Notes under the pieces: model-generated | Databases searched by the model: none | Told to the model about the DNA's origin: nothing | The model's input: only the letters and a program-made list of their open reading frames with translations | Shown here: one piece after another, positions 20,512-33,700 of the stretch | How the letters are laid out: each line of letters opens with the position of its first letter | Position numbering within the stretch: position 1 is the first letter of the stretch | Origin: Escallonia rubra | Taxonomy: Eukaryota; Streptophyta; Magnoliopsida; Escalloniales; Escalloniaceae | NCBI GenBank assembly: GCA_033065855.1 | Contig: JAVXUO010001813.1 | Span: forward strand, 1 to 64,000 | Length of the DNA: 64,000 nt | Reading direction: 5' to 3' | Translations under genes and position numbers: made by a program

Positions 20512-23500
20512 ATGGACACCAGGTGGGGAAGTAAAGAAGCCATGTTCAGGACACTGCTGGCTCTGTTTCTGGGTCAAGTGGTTTCTTTTTTCCTTGCACT
20601 TATGAGCTTCACTTCATCTCTAGTTGCCAATCTTGGTACTGGTCTCTTCAGTCTTTACCTCATTTCATGTTCTGGTTTTGATTGTATTTTTCTTGCATAT
20701 GTTCTGTGGAAGTTGACAACTGGTTAATCTTTATTGGGTGCTTGATGATTTGAATCTTTCTGTTGATTATGTTAGAACTATTTGCTAGCTGAACTTGTTG
20801 ATTTTTGCTTCCTTAGTTTGATTTCTTGGGGTTTCAGTTATTTTGACTTTTCTTGTTGTTTGCCACTTAAGCACTCGGTTATAGTCTCACATCCCCTTTT
20901 ACTTCTACTCTTCTAACGTAATCAAGGAACCTATCCAATGCAAAGAAAAGGTCAAGAGCTTCTGAAAATCAAGAATATATTTCTAACATAATCAAGAAGT
21001 ATCTGAACTCCAAAAATATGACTTCTTAGGTTTGCTTTGCTGTTCTTTTTACTTTCTTTTTATTCTGTTATCTGGGTTCAATGTGCCTGAGTAGGTAAGT
21101 AGGTTCCTTGGTATTTTAGTTTTGACTTATCTTTTCTATATTTTTTCTTTTTAACTTTATGATCCGTTCTTGTTTGTAGGGGTTGATACACCTCTTACTC
21201 TGTCATTCTTTACCTACTTGGCCATAACTTTGGTGTATGGAAGCATATTGCTGTATCGGCGTGAAAGACTACGGGTAGAGTAATATTTTGTCAATCAATA
21301 TTACCTTTCCAATACAGAACTAGGTACATTCATGATGTACGTGTATATTTTGGTATTCGAGCATGCATTGTACAATAGTGCCTTCCTTCCCTAATGTATT
21401 CGCATTACCTCTCCATTTTTGGAAACTTGACTGCTAATTTCATCGCCCCCGACAAAATTTCTTGCAAAAAGATCATTAGCATAAGCATGCGCTTTCTTTC
21501 TGGGATTTGCAGGTTCCTTGGTATTGGTATGTTCTTTTAGGCTTTGTTGATGTTCAAGGCAATTATCTGGGTAAGTTACGTACTTTCTTACACATCCTTT
21601 TGACTTCTCTGGTTGTAACTTACAGTTGCTTCTCTAACAGCAAGTTTGAACTGGCAATTTTTTGGTGGTTTGAGTGAATCGCATATGACAAAGAGATTTC
21701 ATTAATGTCGAAAGTGGTAAAAGGAAATGGCAATTAGACACCCAGAAAAAGAAATAAAACCAGGCAAGTACTTCTTGTAGTCCAAGTCTCTCACCAGTGG
21801 CCAGAAATTGCATTCTAATACAAGTCGGGCCTGCTTTCATCTTTCTGAGGAGGCTAATCCATGGTCAAGAATTTGTCTTTAGGTCCCATGTCACATAGAA
21901 CCAAGAAATTATCTGTGGAAACTTCAGCTTCAGTTAATGTGAAAACGTAATGTTGCACCATTTTGGTATGGGGGACTACCTGAGTAGTACGACAATATTA
22001 TACAAATCAATGGAATTCCTCATGCAAAAGTTGTTTGTATTTCAGTCTCAAAATTTTCCGATATAGTGGTGTTGGCTGCACTTGCATTGCTCCATTAGCA
22101 GAGAGGGGAATGCTATGTGTTTCACTTAGCTTTCAGGGAATACAATACTAATAATTTCAAGTGATTCGGTAAATGGATTTCAAACAATTGACTTCTTGAA
22201 AGTTACTGCAGTCAACAAAGCATTCCAGTATTCATCAATTACTAGTGTGACGCTGTTGGACTGTTTCACGGTTGCATGGGCCATTGTTCTCACCTGGTTC
22301 TTCTTGGGCACGCGATATTCCCTGTGGCAATTTTTTGGTGCAGCAATCTGTCTGGTTGGCCTGGGCTTAGTGCTTGTCTCTGATGCTGGGGTGGGTGGTG
22401 GAGGTGACATCTCTTTATACCTTTTTTCTTGAACAAAGTATGATAGTGCGGCCTCTGATATAAGCATGTTTGATGTTATCTGATTGTGCTTTCTAATTAG
22501 TATTTCATCGATTTCTTTCGGTTAGGGTGGTATATTTTTCCTCTGTTTATGTTCATGGAGTGCAAACTCCTTGCAAGTGGCCCCTGATGATAGTGTGGCT
22601 TCTGATATAACCACTTCGGATATTGTTTTAGCGCTCTTTCTGATCAGTGTTTCATCAGTTAATTTTTCTTTCAGCTAGGATGGTACATTGTTCCTACGTT
22701 TGTATTCATGGAATGCAAACTCCTTGCAGGTGGTTCAAGACCTCTTCTTGGGGATACACTTGTCATTGCAGGGACTATTTTCTTTGCAATGAGCAATGTT
22801 GGTGAGGTTGGTGAATAAAGCTGAACTCTCTCTCTCTATCTCTCTCTCTCTCTGTGTGTGTGTGAATAAGGTTCTTTGTTCAAATGCATCAACATTTGAC
22901 ACATCGCTTACTTCTGGACCTTTTGAGATGTATTGTGCTTCACTATTTATGGTGTATGCACATGGAACAATTAGCCATATTCCTTCAAATACACCATAGA
23001 GATTGCATGCCTCCTACTGATTGTATGCATATCCTTTTGTCTACCCTATATGCAGGAATTTTTTGTTAAGAAGAAAGATCTTGTTGAGGTAGTCTCAATG
23101 ATTGGTCTGTTTGGAATGCTCGTGAGTGTAGTTCAAATGTATCCTTACCGTTTGCTAATGTACAGCAGAGACTTGGGGAGTGTCTTGCTCGAGAGAACAC
23201 AGATATCTCCATTTATGCTTTAGCTTCGGAAGATACTGAATGTTGCCTTTTATTTCTTGGAAGAATGAAAATTTTCTTTTCCATAACGTTCTCTTAGAAG
23301 CATACTGGAGAGAAAAAGTCTGGAATCAGTTACGTGGTCTACGGAAATTGTGAGTGCTTGATTTGTTCAAATTTGACTTTCTTTTGATGCTAAAAAGAAG
23401 TATGATATACCAATGACTGAAATTGCTTAGGGGCCCTATCTCATGATTTATTTATTTCTTGGCTTTTGATCAATGTATTTCTTCATTGCTACTTTGTTAG

Positions 23501-25597
23501 GAGTCATGGTTGTAACTATTTTACTGGACATGTGAATCAACTCATGCCTGCCAAACCAATTTGAAACTCGGTTTTTCCTATTAGAATGATTCCAGGGGCA
23601 TACTTAGATGGTTGCAAAAGTTGTACTCATGCAGACACAAGGGTTATACTGTGATGACTTGTCTATATACTTGTTAAGATATTATTAGCGATTCTTGGCT
23701 GCCTAAAGTTTCGCAGTCGTGAATTCAGGTGACTTCTTCATGCAGGTGACTTTCGACTTGTATGAATGGCTCTATATGTAATAAGTGCACATTGAATATG
23801 CTGTTGGCTTGAGTACCTAAACTAAGATGCAGGACGGAGAAATGATTTATAACTAAGCATTCATATTTACGCCTTTTCTTTTCGTTTTCCTCTACTATAT
23901 GTTTCATCCAAAACAAGCAGCTTCATCAATATTAAGTTGCATTTCTATTCTTGCCAGATTCTAGCATTTACTGGTTATGCTCTAGCAGGCTTGATGTTCT
24001 ATACCCTTTCTCCTTTTGTTCTAAAGGTCAGTTTCTTCTCATTGACAGCTTCTAATGAATAGATTATCATTCATATTGATATTTATGACTGCGTATGCTG
24101 CCACACACAGTTTTTACTACATTTGCGTGTCTGGTTGAGAATAAAGCTACAGGGGTGTTTTTGTTTAGTCTGGCAAGTGCCTGAAAACATGAATTCCTAG
24201 AGTACTCTCAATCTGCTCTCACCCCATGCACACCTGCACATAAAAAAGCCTTCTAGCTTGTTCTGTTTGGGTGAAATGTGAGCTCTGGAAGACATTAGTT
24301 TCGTGAGAAGAAGCAACAAGTGGAAAAACCTGAAACTTTTCTACCAGAAGAATCCTATGACAACACCTACTAATATGAAGTAATTTGTTACAGATGAGCG
24401 GAGCCACGATGTTTAATCTTTCTATTCTCACGTCTGATATGTGGGCAGTGGTCATTCGCATATTTATATACCACCAGGAGGTGATCTTTTTTTTACTTTC
24501 TTACTGTCAAAGCTATGTGAGCTATCTAACCAAATTTTGAGTCGCACACTATTCTTAGTTGTTGTATATTGTTGTAATCACCAGCGGTTATTCTGAATTT
24601 AATTCTGAGAACTTACTTTTTATAGATATTCTGCTGCAGGTCGACTGGTTATACTATCTGTCTTTCACATTTGTGGTCATTGGCCTTGTCATATATTCGA
24701 AACTGTATGTCCTCTTGCTGCTTTCTATGAATTCTCCACTGTATGAGATCTCAATACCATACCTATATATAAACGTAGGTCCCCTACGAAGTCCTTGTTA
24801 ATATGGAAGGAAGCTCTACTTTTTTGTTTTTTTTTTTTCTTTCTGGATATGAAGCTCTTTCTTATTTACCATCTAAAAAACAGGAAAATAATGTCCCAAC
24901 CCCAATCCTGGTTGAAAAATGTTTAAACACAATGCATTTCGGAATCATGTTGCATAACTTCAATGATTTAACATAGTAAGTGAATGAAATCCAAGAAATT
25001 AGGTATTCCACTCGACATGCTAATATGATCTCGTTCACCCCTCGAGGAATTGTATTATGCTTCGGCCATACACAAGGTTTACTGAGTGCTGGTAACAGTT
25101 ACTTTGGACTTGGAATAGGTGGGAGTGGGTAGCAAGCATTTCATTTTACATTTTGAACTCTGCTGAAAAGCATAGACGATTGTGTCGCAGAGTGCTAGTT
25201 GAGTACTGGTGCAGTCTTAGTTTTTACAGTACAAGTGTGATGAGTGGGACTAAGAAATAGTCTCGGTTAGTAAAACGAAGTGTAGTTGTGTGGCATCTAG
25301 TTAGCTGGTATAGTCTCTTCGCAGTCTTTTAATTTCCCCACTACATATGGGAATTGTTGTGGTGGCGCTGAGGGGGTGGGGTGGTTGCCCGTGTTGTGTA
25401 AATGCCAACTTTAGTCTTTTGACACAACTTCAGTCTTTTGACACTTTGTTCTGAGATCTAATCTGATTACTGCTCTACCTGACAGTGAAAAGGAACCTGT
25501 TTCCACACCAGCTCTCGAGGACGGAAGCTCCAACCCACAATACCAACTGATTCATGACGAAATTAGAGATACCAGGGAAGAGCCTACATCCCTATGA
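20512..25597 (+). CDS. SLC35F-type solute transporter (DUF914 family), 11 exons
   Basis: Exons: 20512-20635, 21180-21274, 21513-21570, 22212-22403, 22730-22806, 23056-23138, 23298-23349, 23958-24026, 24394-24480, 24640-24704, 25486-25597. All introns are GT-AG, all phases join, and the total is 1014 bases, 337 residues. The product is a multi-span membrane protein of the drug/metabolite transporter superfamily, matching the SLC35F1/F2-like group. Diagnostic segments are LALFLGQVVSFFLALMSFTSSL, NKAFQYSSITSVTLLDCFTVAW, FFLGTRYSLWQFFGAAIC, AMSNVGEEFFVKKKDLVEVVSMIGLFGMLVS, MSGATMFNLSILTSDMWAVVIRI and VDWLYYLSFTFVVIGLVIYS. The tail is hydrophilic. The length is usual for plant members. The substrate is unknown. 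The start at 20512 (MDTRWGSKEAMFRTLL) is the first Met in frame; the Met at 20542 is an alternative. An out-of-frame ATG at 20340 may be an upstream ORF. Confidence 0.93.
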
Positions 25598-26208
25598 AGT
25601 GAACAGCCGCTTTTGGCAGTTCAGAGCTTTCCAGCTCTATATACGTCGATCAGATGGCATTATTTGAAGCTCTCACATTTCGCTGAAATATTTAACTTTG
25701 CTCAAGTAATGAAGCGTTGATTTCTGTTTGTACTTCCACGGATTCAACTCTGGAGTAGCTTCAGAAACTTGAATACATATGACCCAGTGCTTCCAACAGT
25801 ATGCAGAGGTGCAAGAGAAGCTCCAAATTGGACAGAATGACTTGAAAAATATAGGAGGCAAACTGTTCTATAGGGCATAGAAGAGATTATTAGAAAGAAG
25901 GCAGGCTATTATTGGAGCATTTACTGTTGCTTTTGTACTTGTTGAATCTGTTATGTGTTTTACGATGTGAATATTGTCCTCAGCCTATGCAGACTCTAAC
26001 CAGCATCTACAGTTCTGCACCTTAATCACACACTTTCAGCTCATCAATCTTAAACATTCAAATGTATACTTAACTGCTTTCGAAATGAAATTTCCTTTCA
26101 GGGAAATATTATACACTCTCATCAGATTGAATTATGTTCAGGCCACTTTTACGTGTGGCGACTGTCCAAGTGAAGATGGATTGCAAAAAGAAATTCTAAA
26201 CTGAGACC
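25598..26208 (+). other. Transporter 3' flank, probably 3' UTR then intergenic
   Basis: No coding frame is seen. The 3' UTR probably occupies the first 300-400 bases; I see no strong polyadenylation signal to fix its end. Confidence 0.45.
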
Positions 26209-26213
26209 ATGCA

Positions 26214-28028
26214 TATCACGCCCCGACCCGGAGGCGGACCGACACAGACTATTTTCAAAATATTCCTGCTTACCAGAAATATAATACCCAAACATTTAAC
26301 AAGAACATAACCTCAAGAAGTAATCAGAGCTCTAAATTATATCTAAAATCAAAGACATTTAAGTTCTTCATCAACGTCTAATAATTGCAGCGGAAGTTTA
26401 ATAACAATAATCACTTCCTAAACATAGGGGTTACCAAAAGTTACTTAATCAAACTATTACAAGTTCTTATTTTCAAGACACTAAAAAGAGTCTACAATTA
26501 AAGAGCAACTCTGACTCATGATTATAGATAACTCCTCTACTGATGTCTCAGCTTAATTACCTGAAATGGGAGGAGAAAGGGGGGTGAGCACAAAGCCCAG
26601 TAAAGATCACACGCACACACCCACGGAGTACAACGCATGTATCCAAGAATATATAGCTGAGTCCAACAAAACATATGAAAACAAAAGTGCAAAGACGATT
26701 GAAAATCTGAGCACGACCAATAATCCCACTTCGGGACATTCCAATCCATCAAATATAAAAAAGAAGTCAAAGTCAAATGAACACAGTCAAATAATTGAAC
26801 TAATAATCAAATACGGTACAATCACGTAATATGTGACGCACTGTAAAGCACTTTAATCTAAGCACGCGAAGGTTCTAAGTTGAAAGTTGCATATCGATAG
26901 TAATAGCCATATCATGTCATGGCATCACGTTAACATAAGCACGTGAAGGTTCTAAACATTAGTTCAATTCAAAGGACATCAAAGTATGGCAAATGTATAG
27001 AAGCCGCAAAACATCTAAACTTTGCATTTCAATTAAAATAGATTAACGATTTTTGAAAGTACTCGATATTGGACTCAAATCGAAGAGGACGAAGAGACGA
27101 GTTTAAAGAAAGTAGAATTGATTAAATCCGAATTCATATGATCGCAAAATTATAAAATAAAGAGATTTGAACCAAAACTTAAACAAAAGAAGGTGCATCT
27201 CTGAAAAGATGACACATGGCACCACTACCATGAGTTCCACGCACCCAAAATGGCTGAAATACAGGTTGCTTTGATTAGCTAATTTCTAACACGTGGACAG
27301 GCAGTAAGCCACACCAGAATCTGATTCAGTTGTAAATTGCAGATAAAATAATGCAGCTAAAGGAAAACAACGGGTACAACAATCAATTGTTCCAGTAGCA
27401 TGAGCGGCAATGATGCACACGATTCAACGATGTGAATGAAAATAGCCGCATCAACGCACAGTAATCTAATAAGAGGGTCACAACTTAAACGCATAGAACG
27501 AATAAGAAATATCAAGCGGTAATCAATTATCGGTGTCAACGTAAAAATCAACATATAAGCACGATCATATACGAAGGATAAAGGGTATCAATTTCATTGA
27601 GGCAGATGTAATACATGTAACCCTTACCTCAAATCTATATAATAGTCTTTACGAAATTACGATCACTTTCGAAAACCTCAAAACATATTATAATTAACCC
27701 ACTTACGTTAAAATCTTAACAATCACAATTCTAATATCATCTAATTCATCCTTATAATCAAAAGTGGGTTCAAGAATCTTATCAATTTTGCACAGAAGAT
27801 TGCAATCCTCCAAAACTCTAGTTTCCTCCTTCTTCTATTTCTCTGTAACCAAAACTGAATATATCGTAAACTGACTTGGCTAGCACTTAAAAGTCTCTAA
27901 GTTTGATAAATAATTAAAATACCCCTAAATATTCATTACTTATTCTAAAATACCCCAAAAATAATTAAATTTACAAAGATACTCTAAATATAACAATAAT
28001 TTAATTACTAGTTATTTGGGGTCTTAGA
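26214..28028. mobile_element. Probable solo LTR, 1815 bp
   Basis: It starts TATCACGCCCCGACCCGG (a family start I know as TGTCACGCCCCGA, here with G to A). It ends TTTGGGGTCTTAGA (family form ends TTACA). ATGCA occurs on both sides, at 26209-26213 and 28029-28033, a 5-bp target duplication. No gag or pol lies inside. The middle has the phrase 'gggaggagaaaggggggtgagcac' seen in related form in the 2310 repeat. Orientation is not fixed. The two terminal dinucleotides are both mutated, which suggests an old insertion. Confidence 0.6.
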
Positions 28029-29600
28029 ATGCATGCTTGCATTTTACCTATAGCTTAATTAAGTATATAAATTATGCACTGAGTTCAAACCTTCGAGCCG
28101 GCACTCGGAAAAATTATTTCCTAATGCAGCAAGGCGATGTGGAAGGTGTGCCCTTAAGATTGTCCGAGGAAGAGAATTAGTTTCGATTGACACTAAGATG
28201 GTCCGATAATAGATCTTACCATCCAAACAAAAGAAAAATGTATTCTGCACCGATCAATTTGCTCTTTTTCCTTTATTTCCAGGTTAGGTTATATTGGTGG
28301 AATATATGTATTAGGGATTTTTTTTTATTTTTTATATTGATGGTGTTACCCTTTAAATTTTGAGGACTACAAGAACCCGTTAGCTGTTTGACCCAATTAG
28401 TTTGAAAACATAGTATACGTTTTAGGATACAGATTTAGCATCAGCTCTATTGGTAAAGTAAAAATAAATTCTTCAAAGTTACAGTAATTTACATGTTATT
28501 CATCTTTGTCACTATAGAAGTTATTGTCCTTGTTTTGGAATATTTTTGAGTTGTTAATATCAATACTAATACTAAGTAATATAATAATCAATAGTTTTCT
28601 TCTTCTTACATTCTTGTAAACATGCAATTTTGAAACAATCATCTATGGCATTTCGTCCATTCCTAAATTTCATCAGCCTATTATGTCTAAAATGGACAAT
28701 CTTTTAGAAGTTGGGTATGCATTCTAATTAATCAAGTAGTCAATACATACAAGCACATCAGCTTATTGAAAGAAACTGATTGTGATATGTTAAGGCTATA
28801 AAGCACAAGGTTGCATGCCATTCTTTTTTTTTTTCATATTAAACGTACCAGTAAAAAGAAAATTTGTTTTTTTTTTTTCAAAGACAATATATGGGATCTA
28901 TATAACTTATGAAAGACACATAAAGAGATTGACGAAGAAACGAGTTTTGTTATGCAATGAGTAGATGCTCAACACTCGTGGAATTTTTTTATTTTATTTT
29001 TTTTAATTCTGGAGTTTGGTTACCGAGGTTCTTAATATAACCAACATGTATGAACGTAATAACAATAGGTAGCACTTGTTAAAGCTCATAAACTTTTACA
29101 TAATGTGTATGTGAGATTCTAACTAAAAATATATAGCCTTTTATATTCTAAATCTCAAGTCTACTATCTTTTTTCTTTTTCTTGATATACAGGCTTTTGT
29201 TCTAATAGTAGATATTATTTTTAAAAAATATTATAATGGTCAAAGTCAAGTTGTAATCCTAAAAATTACTATTACATTTATTAATTAGTCATATATTCTT
29301 TTGAATATAATTACGTATAAAAATAAGAGCCCATTTATTGGTCGGCTGGTGCCTACCCCCCAAAAAAAAAGACAAAAAATTTGTTGCTTCACATTCGTTT
29401 GGTATAGGTCTTGTAAGCTTTACATATTGCATATATTTTTTTGCATTGAGAAGGCTAGATTTATTCTTAAATGTAATAAGATTTTTATTCTACTTGAAAG
29501 AAAAAAAAATTCTAGATCGCATATATTATCTCTTCTAACTCTTATATATGAGATATAATAGTTACAATTATGTCTCATTTCAAAATTGCCTATTTTTTTT

Positions 29601-29682
29601 AATTTACTATGTACAAGTATGTGTACATAGTTATATATAGTTTTATAAACTCAAGCGCGCGCACTTATGTACATAGTAAATT
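29601..29682. repeat. Small perfect inverted repeat (82 bp)
   Basis: AATTTACTATGTACA at 29601-29615 is repeated exactly in inverse at 29668-29682. The loop holds a third copy of the core (GTGTACATAG) and a GCGCGCGC run. It could be a tiny MITE or a hairpin; it lies 1.1 kb before protease 1. Confidence 0.6.
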
Positions 29683-30711
29683 TAAATCATATGCAGCATC
29701 AAATTTTTTTTTTTCTTCTTTTTTGTATAGATATATGGATATTTGTCTTCATATTGGAGATTACTTTTAAGGGCAAAAAGTTAGGATTAAGTCTTAATAA
29801 GTTAGTATATACCGGTTAGGCACAGTTTTCCAAAAAACTTGAATTAATTACTTTTAGATTGTACAGGGCATACTAATATTGCGCTTATTAATCCTGCAAA
29901 TTTATTAATTATAATAAATAAGTATATCATATCAAATAATATTTGGAGATATTTAGAGTCACTTATAAGTTTAGTACACAACTTTCAATCGTTTTTAACT
30001 ATGAACTTACTAATAAGCTTTATTATCACTGTAATTGTTGTTACTTATAAGAGTACATCCAATTTTATTTTTTTTGGTTGTCATGAGGTATTATACGAAA
30101 ATTGACCTATTTATTTATCAAAGGGTTGTAAAAGGTATATAATACATAATTGTTTGCCATGATTCTAATATGTATATGTATTCCAAATAAATAGCCTTGA
30201 GTCAATTGTTAAACCATTTAATTTTTTTCCTTCTAATTTAAAGTTCATATGTCATTTGCTTGTTAGATCTATGGATTTTTTTATTTTCATACTAAAGAAA
30301 ATTTTCAGGATATAATAGTTAAAATTAAGTCTTAATATGTTAGTATGTTGGTTAGATAAAGTTTTACTAACATAAAAATTAGTAATCCACTAAATCAATC
30401 AACCTAATAAATAGAGACCGCGTCCAAGATAATATTGAAGAAGCTTTAGCGACACTTTAATTACATGTTTAGAACATTCTACAATGAATACATAATGCGA
30501 CACTTTATCATATGTGATTAAATAAGGTATGAAAATAAATAAAAAGAATTAAATGGACAAATAAAAAACAAAGAGTTCTCCGTAGAAATTGTCAAATTTT
30601 ATCTACAAGGAACCAATGGAGTAGGTACATAGAGGATTTGCAGAATACAATGACATAGCATGCATTAGAGTTCTCGTTTCGTAATGAGTCGTTAGCAGTA
30701 CGTATCAAACC

Positions 30712-30719
30712 TCATATAA
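30712..30719 (+). promoter_or_regulatory. Candidate TATA element of protease 1
   Basis: TCATATAA lies 62 bases before the start codon. Protease 2 has a TATATG word in the matching place (AACC followed by TATA in both), and both genes carry the identical 12 bases AGCTTCACAACC directly before ATG. The transcript start itself is not visible. Confidence 0.4.
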
Positions 30720-30780
30720 CCTCGTCCTCTTATCATTTTCCTGTACTCCGCCTGTGCAGTTTTGCTTAAGCTTCACAACC

Positions 30781-33700
30781 ATGGTGAAGCTTTTCGGTTT
30801 ACAGTTTCTTCTAATTTGCATGCATGTCCATGGCTCCCCTAATACTCCCTCTCAGGTAAACTTTAGTCCTCCTATCTTCGTCCTCCTTTCAACATGCATG
30901 CACCTTTCACGTCCACACATGCACACACACACACACACTTATATGCCTTTCATTTTCTTCATTAATAATCTTGTTTGTTGCGTGTAGCAGTACATCGTTT
31001 ACATGGGGAGAAGGGGTGCGTTCCCGGACTCCGAATCTCTGATCTCATCCAACCATGACATACTAGCTTCAGTCATAGGCAGGTAAGAGATGTGCCAATT
31101 ATAACACTTTGGTCTGAGGTCTTTCTCCTTTTCTTTTTTCGATATTTGGGTGTTCCGTTTTGTTTTAACTCAAAACAAATTTTAATAGTCTTGATGAAGC
31201 ACGGGAAGCTGCGGTATACCATTACCACAAGAGTTTCAGAGGCTTTTCAGCCATGCTCACCCCTGAACAAGCAGCGCAAATTGCTAGTAGTAAAGAATAT
31301 ATAATTTCTTGCAATGCTAAAAGCTTTTTTTTTGTTGTTGTCATGCACTTTTAACCTGTTAAAACCCTAATTTACTATTGTAGATCATAGCGCCGTTGTT
31401 TCGGTTTTCAAGAGCCAGGTACTGGAACTTCACACTACCAGGACCTGGAGTTTTATGGGAGCTAGGCCTGGAAGCCCATTCACCAGTCTTGCAGATAAGG
31501 GAGATTATGATGTCATTGTTGGTCATTTTGACAGCGGTACGTCCAAATTTTTTTTTGGCTTATATACATGTAATGCATCGAGATTGTGGCATATCAAATG
31601 TCATACCTTGCAAATAACTCATTCATGGCATTCTAATTGACCATCATATTATGTAATTTGTAAAGCTGTTTCTCACTTTACTTTGCATGGTATCCCAAAT
31701 AAACACGGTGATTGCTTGTGATGGAATCGCTGCGGGGCAAAGTTTATGAGATTGAAGGATCACTTGATACTTTTCGAGATTCAACTTTATTAAAGCGATT
31801 ATTCGATTGTCTTTTTCATTATTTTTGTTGATAAAAAATAAGATTTCCTATAGGACAGTACCTAATGAATATAAGCATGTTTGAATATCATTTTCCAGGA
31901 TACGAATACATCGATGTTTGTGTTCTTCACTTGCGCAAATGGATGTACTACTTGTTTAGATGTAAATCATATCACTAAAAGTTCATTTGATAATTCTGTT
32001 GATTGTCTTCTGACAAAATTACAATGTACTTGTGATTCTCACGTTCATGATATGGCAAAACAGGTGTTTGGCCCGAGCATTCAAGCTTCAGCTCAGAAGG
32101 GCTTGGTCCCGTGCCAGATAGGTTTAGGGGAGTGTGCGAAACTGGGGATTCGTTTACAACTGACCACTGCAATCGGTAAGAATATAATGCGGACAGTACA
32201 AGTAATTTTCCAATGCAGCACAGTTTGCAAATTAAGCGAAAGTGTCACCGGTTAATATTGCTCAAACTTTTTCAACTCAAGGGACGTCACTGCGCAGAAT
32301 ATTTTTTGTAGAAAGAAGTGATGATGCAAAAATAGCAAAGATCCGGATCCTGGAATAGATGTGAAATTTTCTGCTCCATAACTTGTTTCCATGTTTATAG
32401 AAAACTGATCGGTGCTCGTTACTACTACCGGGGATTTGAGCGAGACATGGGCTCCCTTAGTGAAGGGTTCCACTTTTTATCTCCTCGTGATGATTTTAGA
32501 CATGGAAGTCATACTGCTTCCATAGCAGTTGGAGCAGTGGTGACAGATCTTTCCGATTCCTTTTTTGGTAAGTAACATGCTGTCTGGGGTGTAGTTGCCA
32601 AGTATTCTACACTCTACAATGCAAAGTACAGATTTTTTTGCCTGATAGGAACAATGACTAACATACAAAATGTCGCGCATTTTCAGGTGAGAACACAAGC
32701 ACCATCCGAGGTGGAGCACCCTATGCGCGACTAGCAATCTACAAGACCTGTTGGTTTAACCAATGTAGCTGCGCGGACATTGCTAAGGCTTTCGACGATG
32801 CCATTGATGACAACGTCGATATTATTAGTATGTCTCTTGGACAGTCGGGAACAGATGCAGATTTCATAAACGATTGCTTTTCACTTGGAGCTCTACATGC
32901 ATTTCAAAATGGGATTCTCGTGTCTGCTAGTGCTGGAAATGATGCAGAGCCTTATACTGTCGGCAATGCTGCTCCCTGGATCCTAACCGTGGCAGCAAGT
33001 TCTGTTGATCGAGAATTTGATTCCAGGGTTGAACTTGGCAATGGAGATTCGTTAAAGGTGCGCATTTGGATTCAATTTTAAGAATTACACCTTTATAGAC
33101 AGGTTTTCTTGTGATTTCTCTGTGCACTTTAATTATAATGATATTTGAAGTAGCATACCTTTTTATTTATATTTTATTGGGCATAAGGAATCTCTTTCAT
33201 TGGGCCAAAAGGGGCCATTCAAAAGTTCTATTTTCAACATTAACCTTTTTGTAGGGGTATGCATACCATGATGAAGATCAAAGCTATTCTGCAAATATTG
33301 TTACTGCCCTTTCTGCAGCAACTGGAAATGTTCGACCTGAAAGAGCAAGGTATGTAGGCTTTGTCATGATGGTCCGAACGTTTTTGTCATAATTAGAGGT
33401 CTACATTTCAATTTAAACCATCAAATATTTATTTTCAGTGCTTGCAAGTGGAATTCACTTGACTACTCACTTATTCGAGGAAAAGTTGTGGTGTGTACCA
33501 TGGAGAACTGGAATGATAACAAGGAAGACAAATCACAAGTTATATGGGATGCAGGCGGTCGTGGGATGATAGTTATTGATCCACACCAATACACTGAAAC
33601 TACTTTAGACTTTGCAGTGCCTACCTCCGTTATTAATCAAGCAGAAGGCGAGAAGCTTTACGCATACCTGCAAAACTCATGGTGTGTCCTACAAGCCACA

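Larger units (their letters stand above)
28034..30780 (+). other. AT-rich upstream region of protease 1
   Basis: No gene is seen. The region has many A and T runs. It contains the inverted repeat at 29601-29682 and, close to the gene, a TATA-like word. The long open frames found here are low in complexity and carry no domain. Confidence 0.5.

Noticed and set aside
31881-32255. 124-codon open frame as a separate gene
   Set aside because: It crosses intron 4 and exon 5 of protease 1 in a frame that differs from the protease; the exon is explained by the protease.
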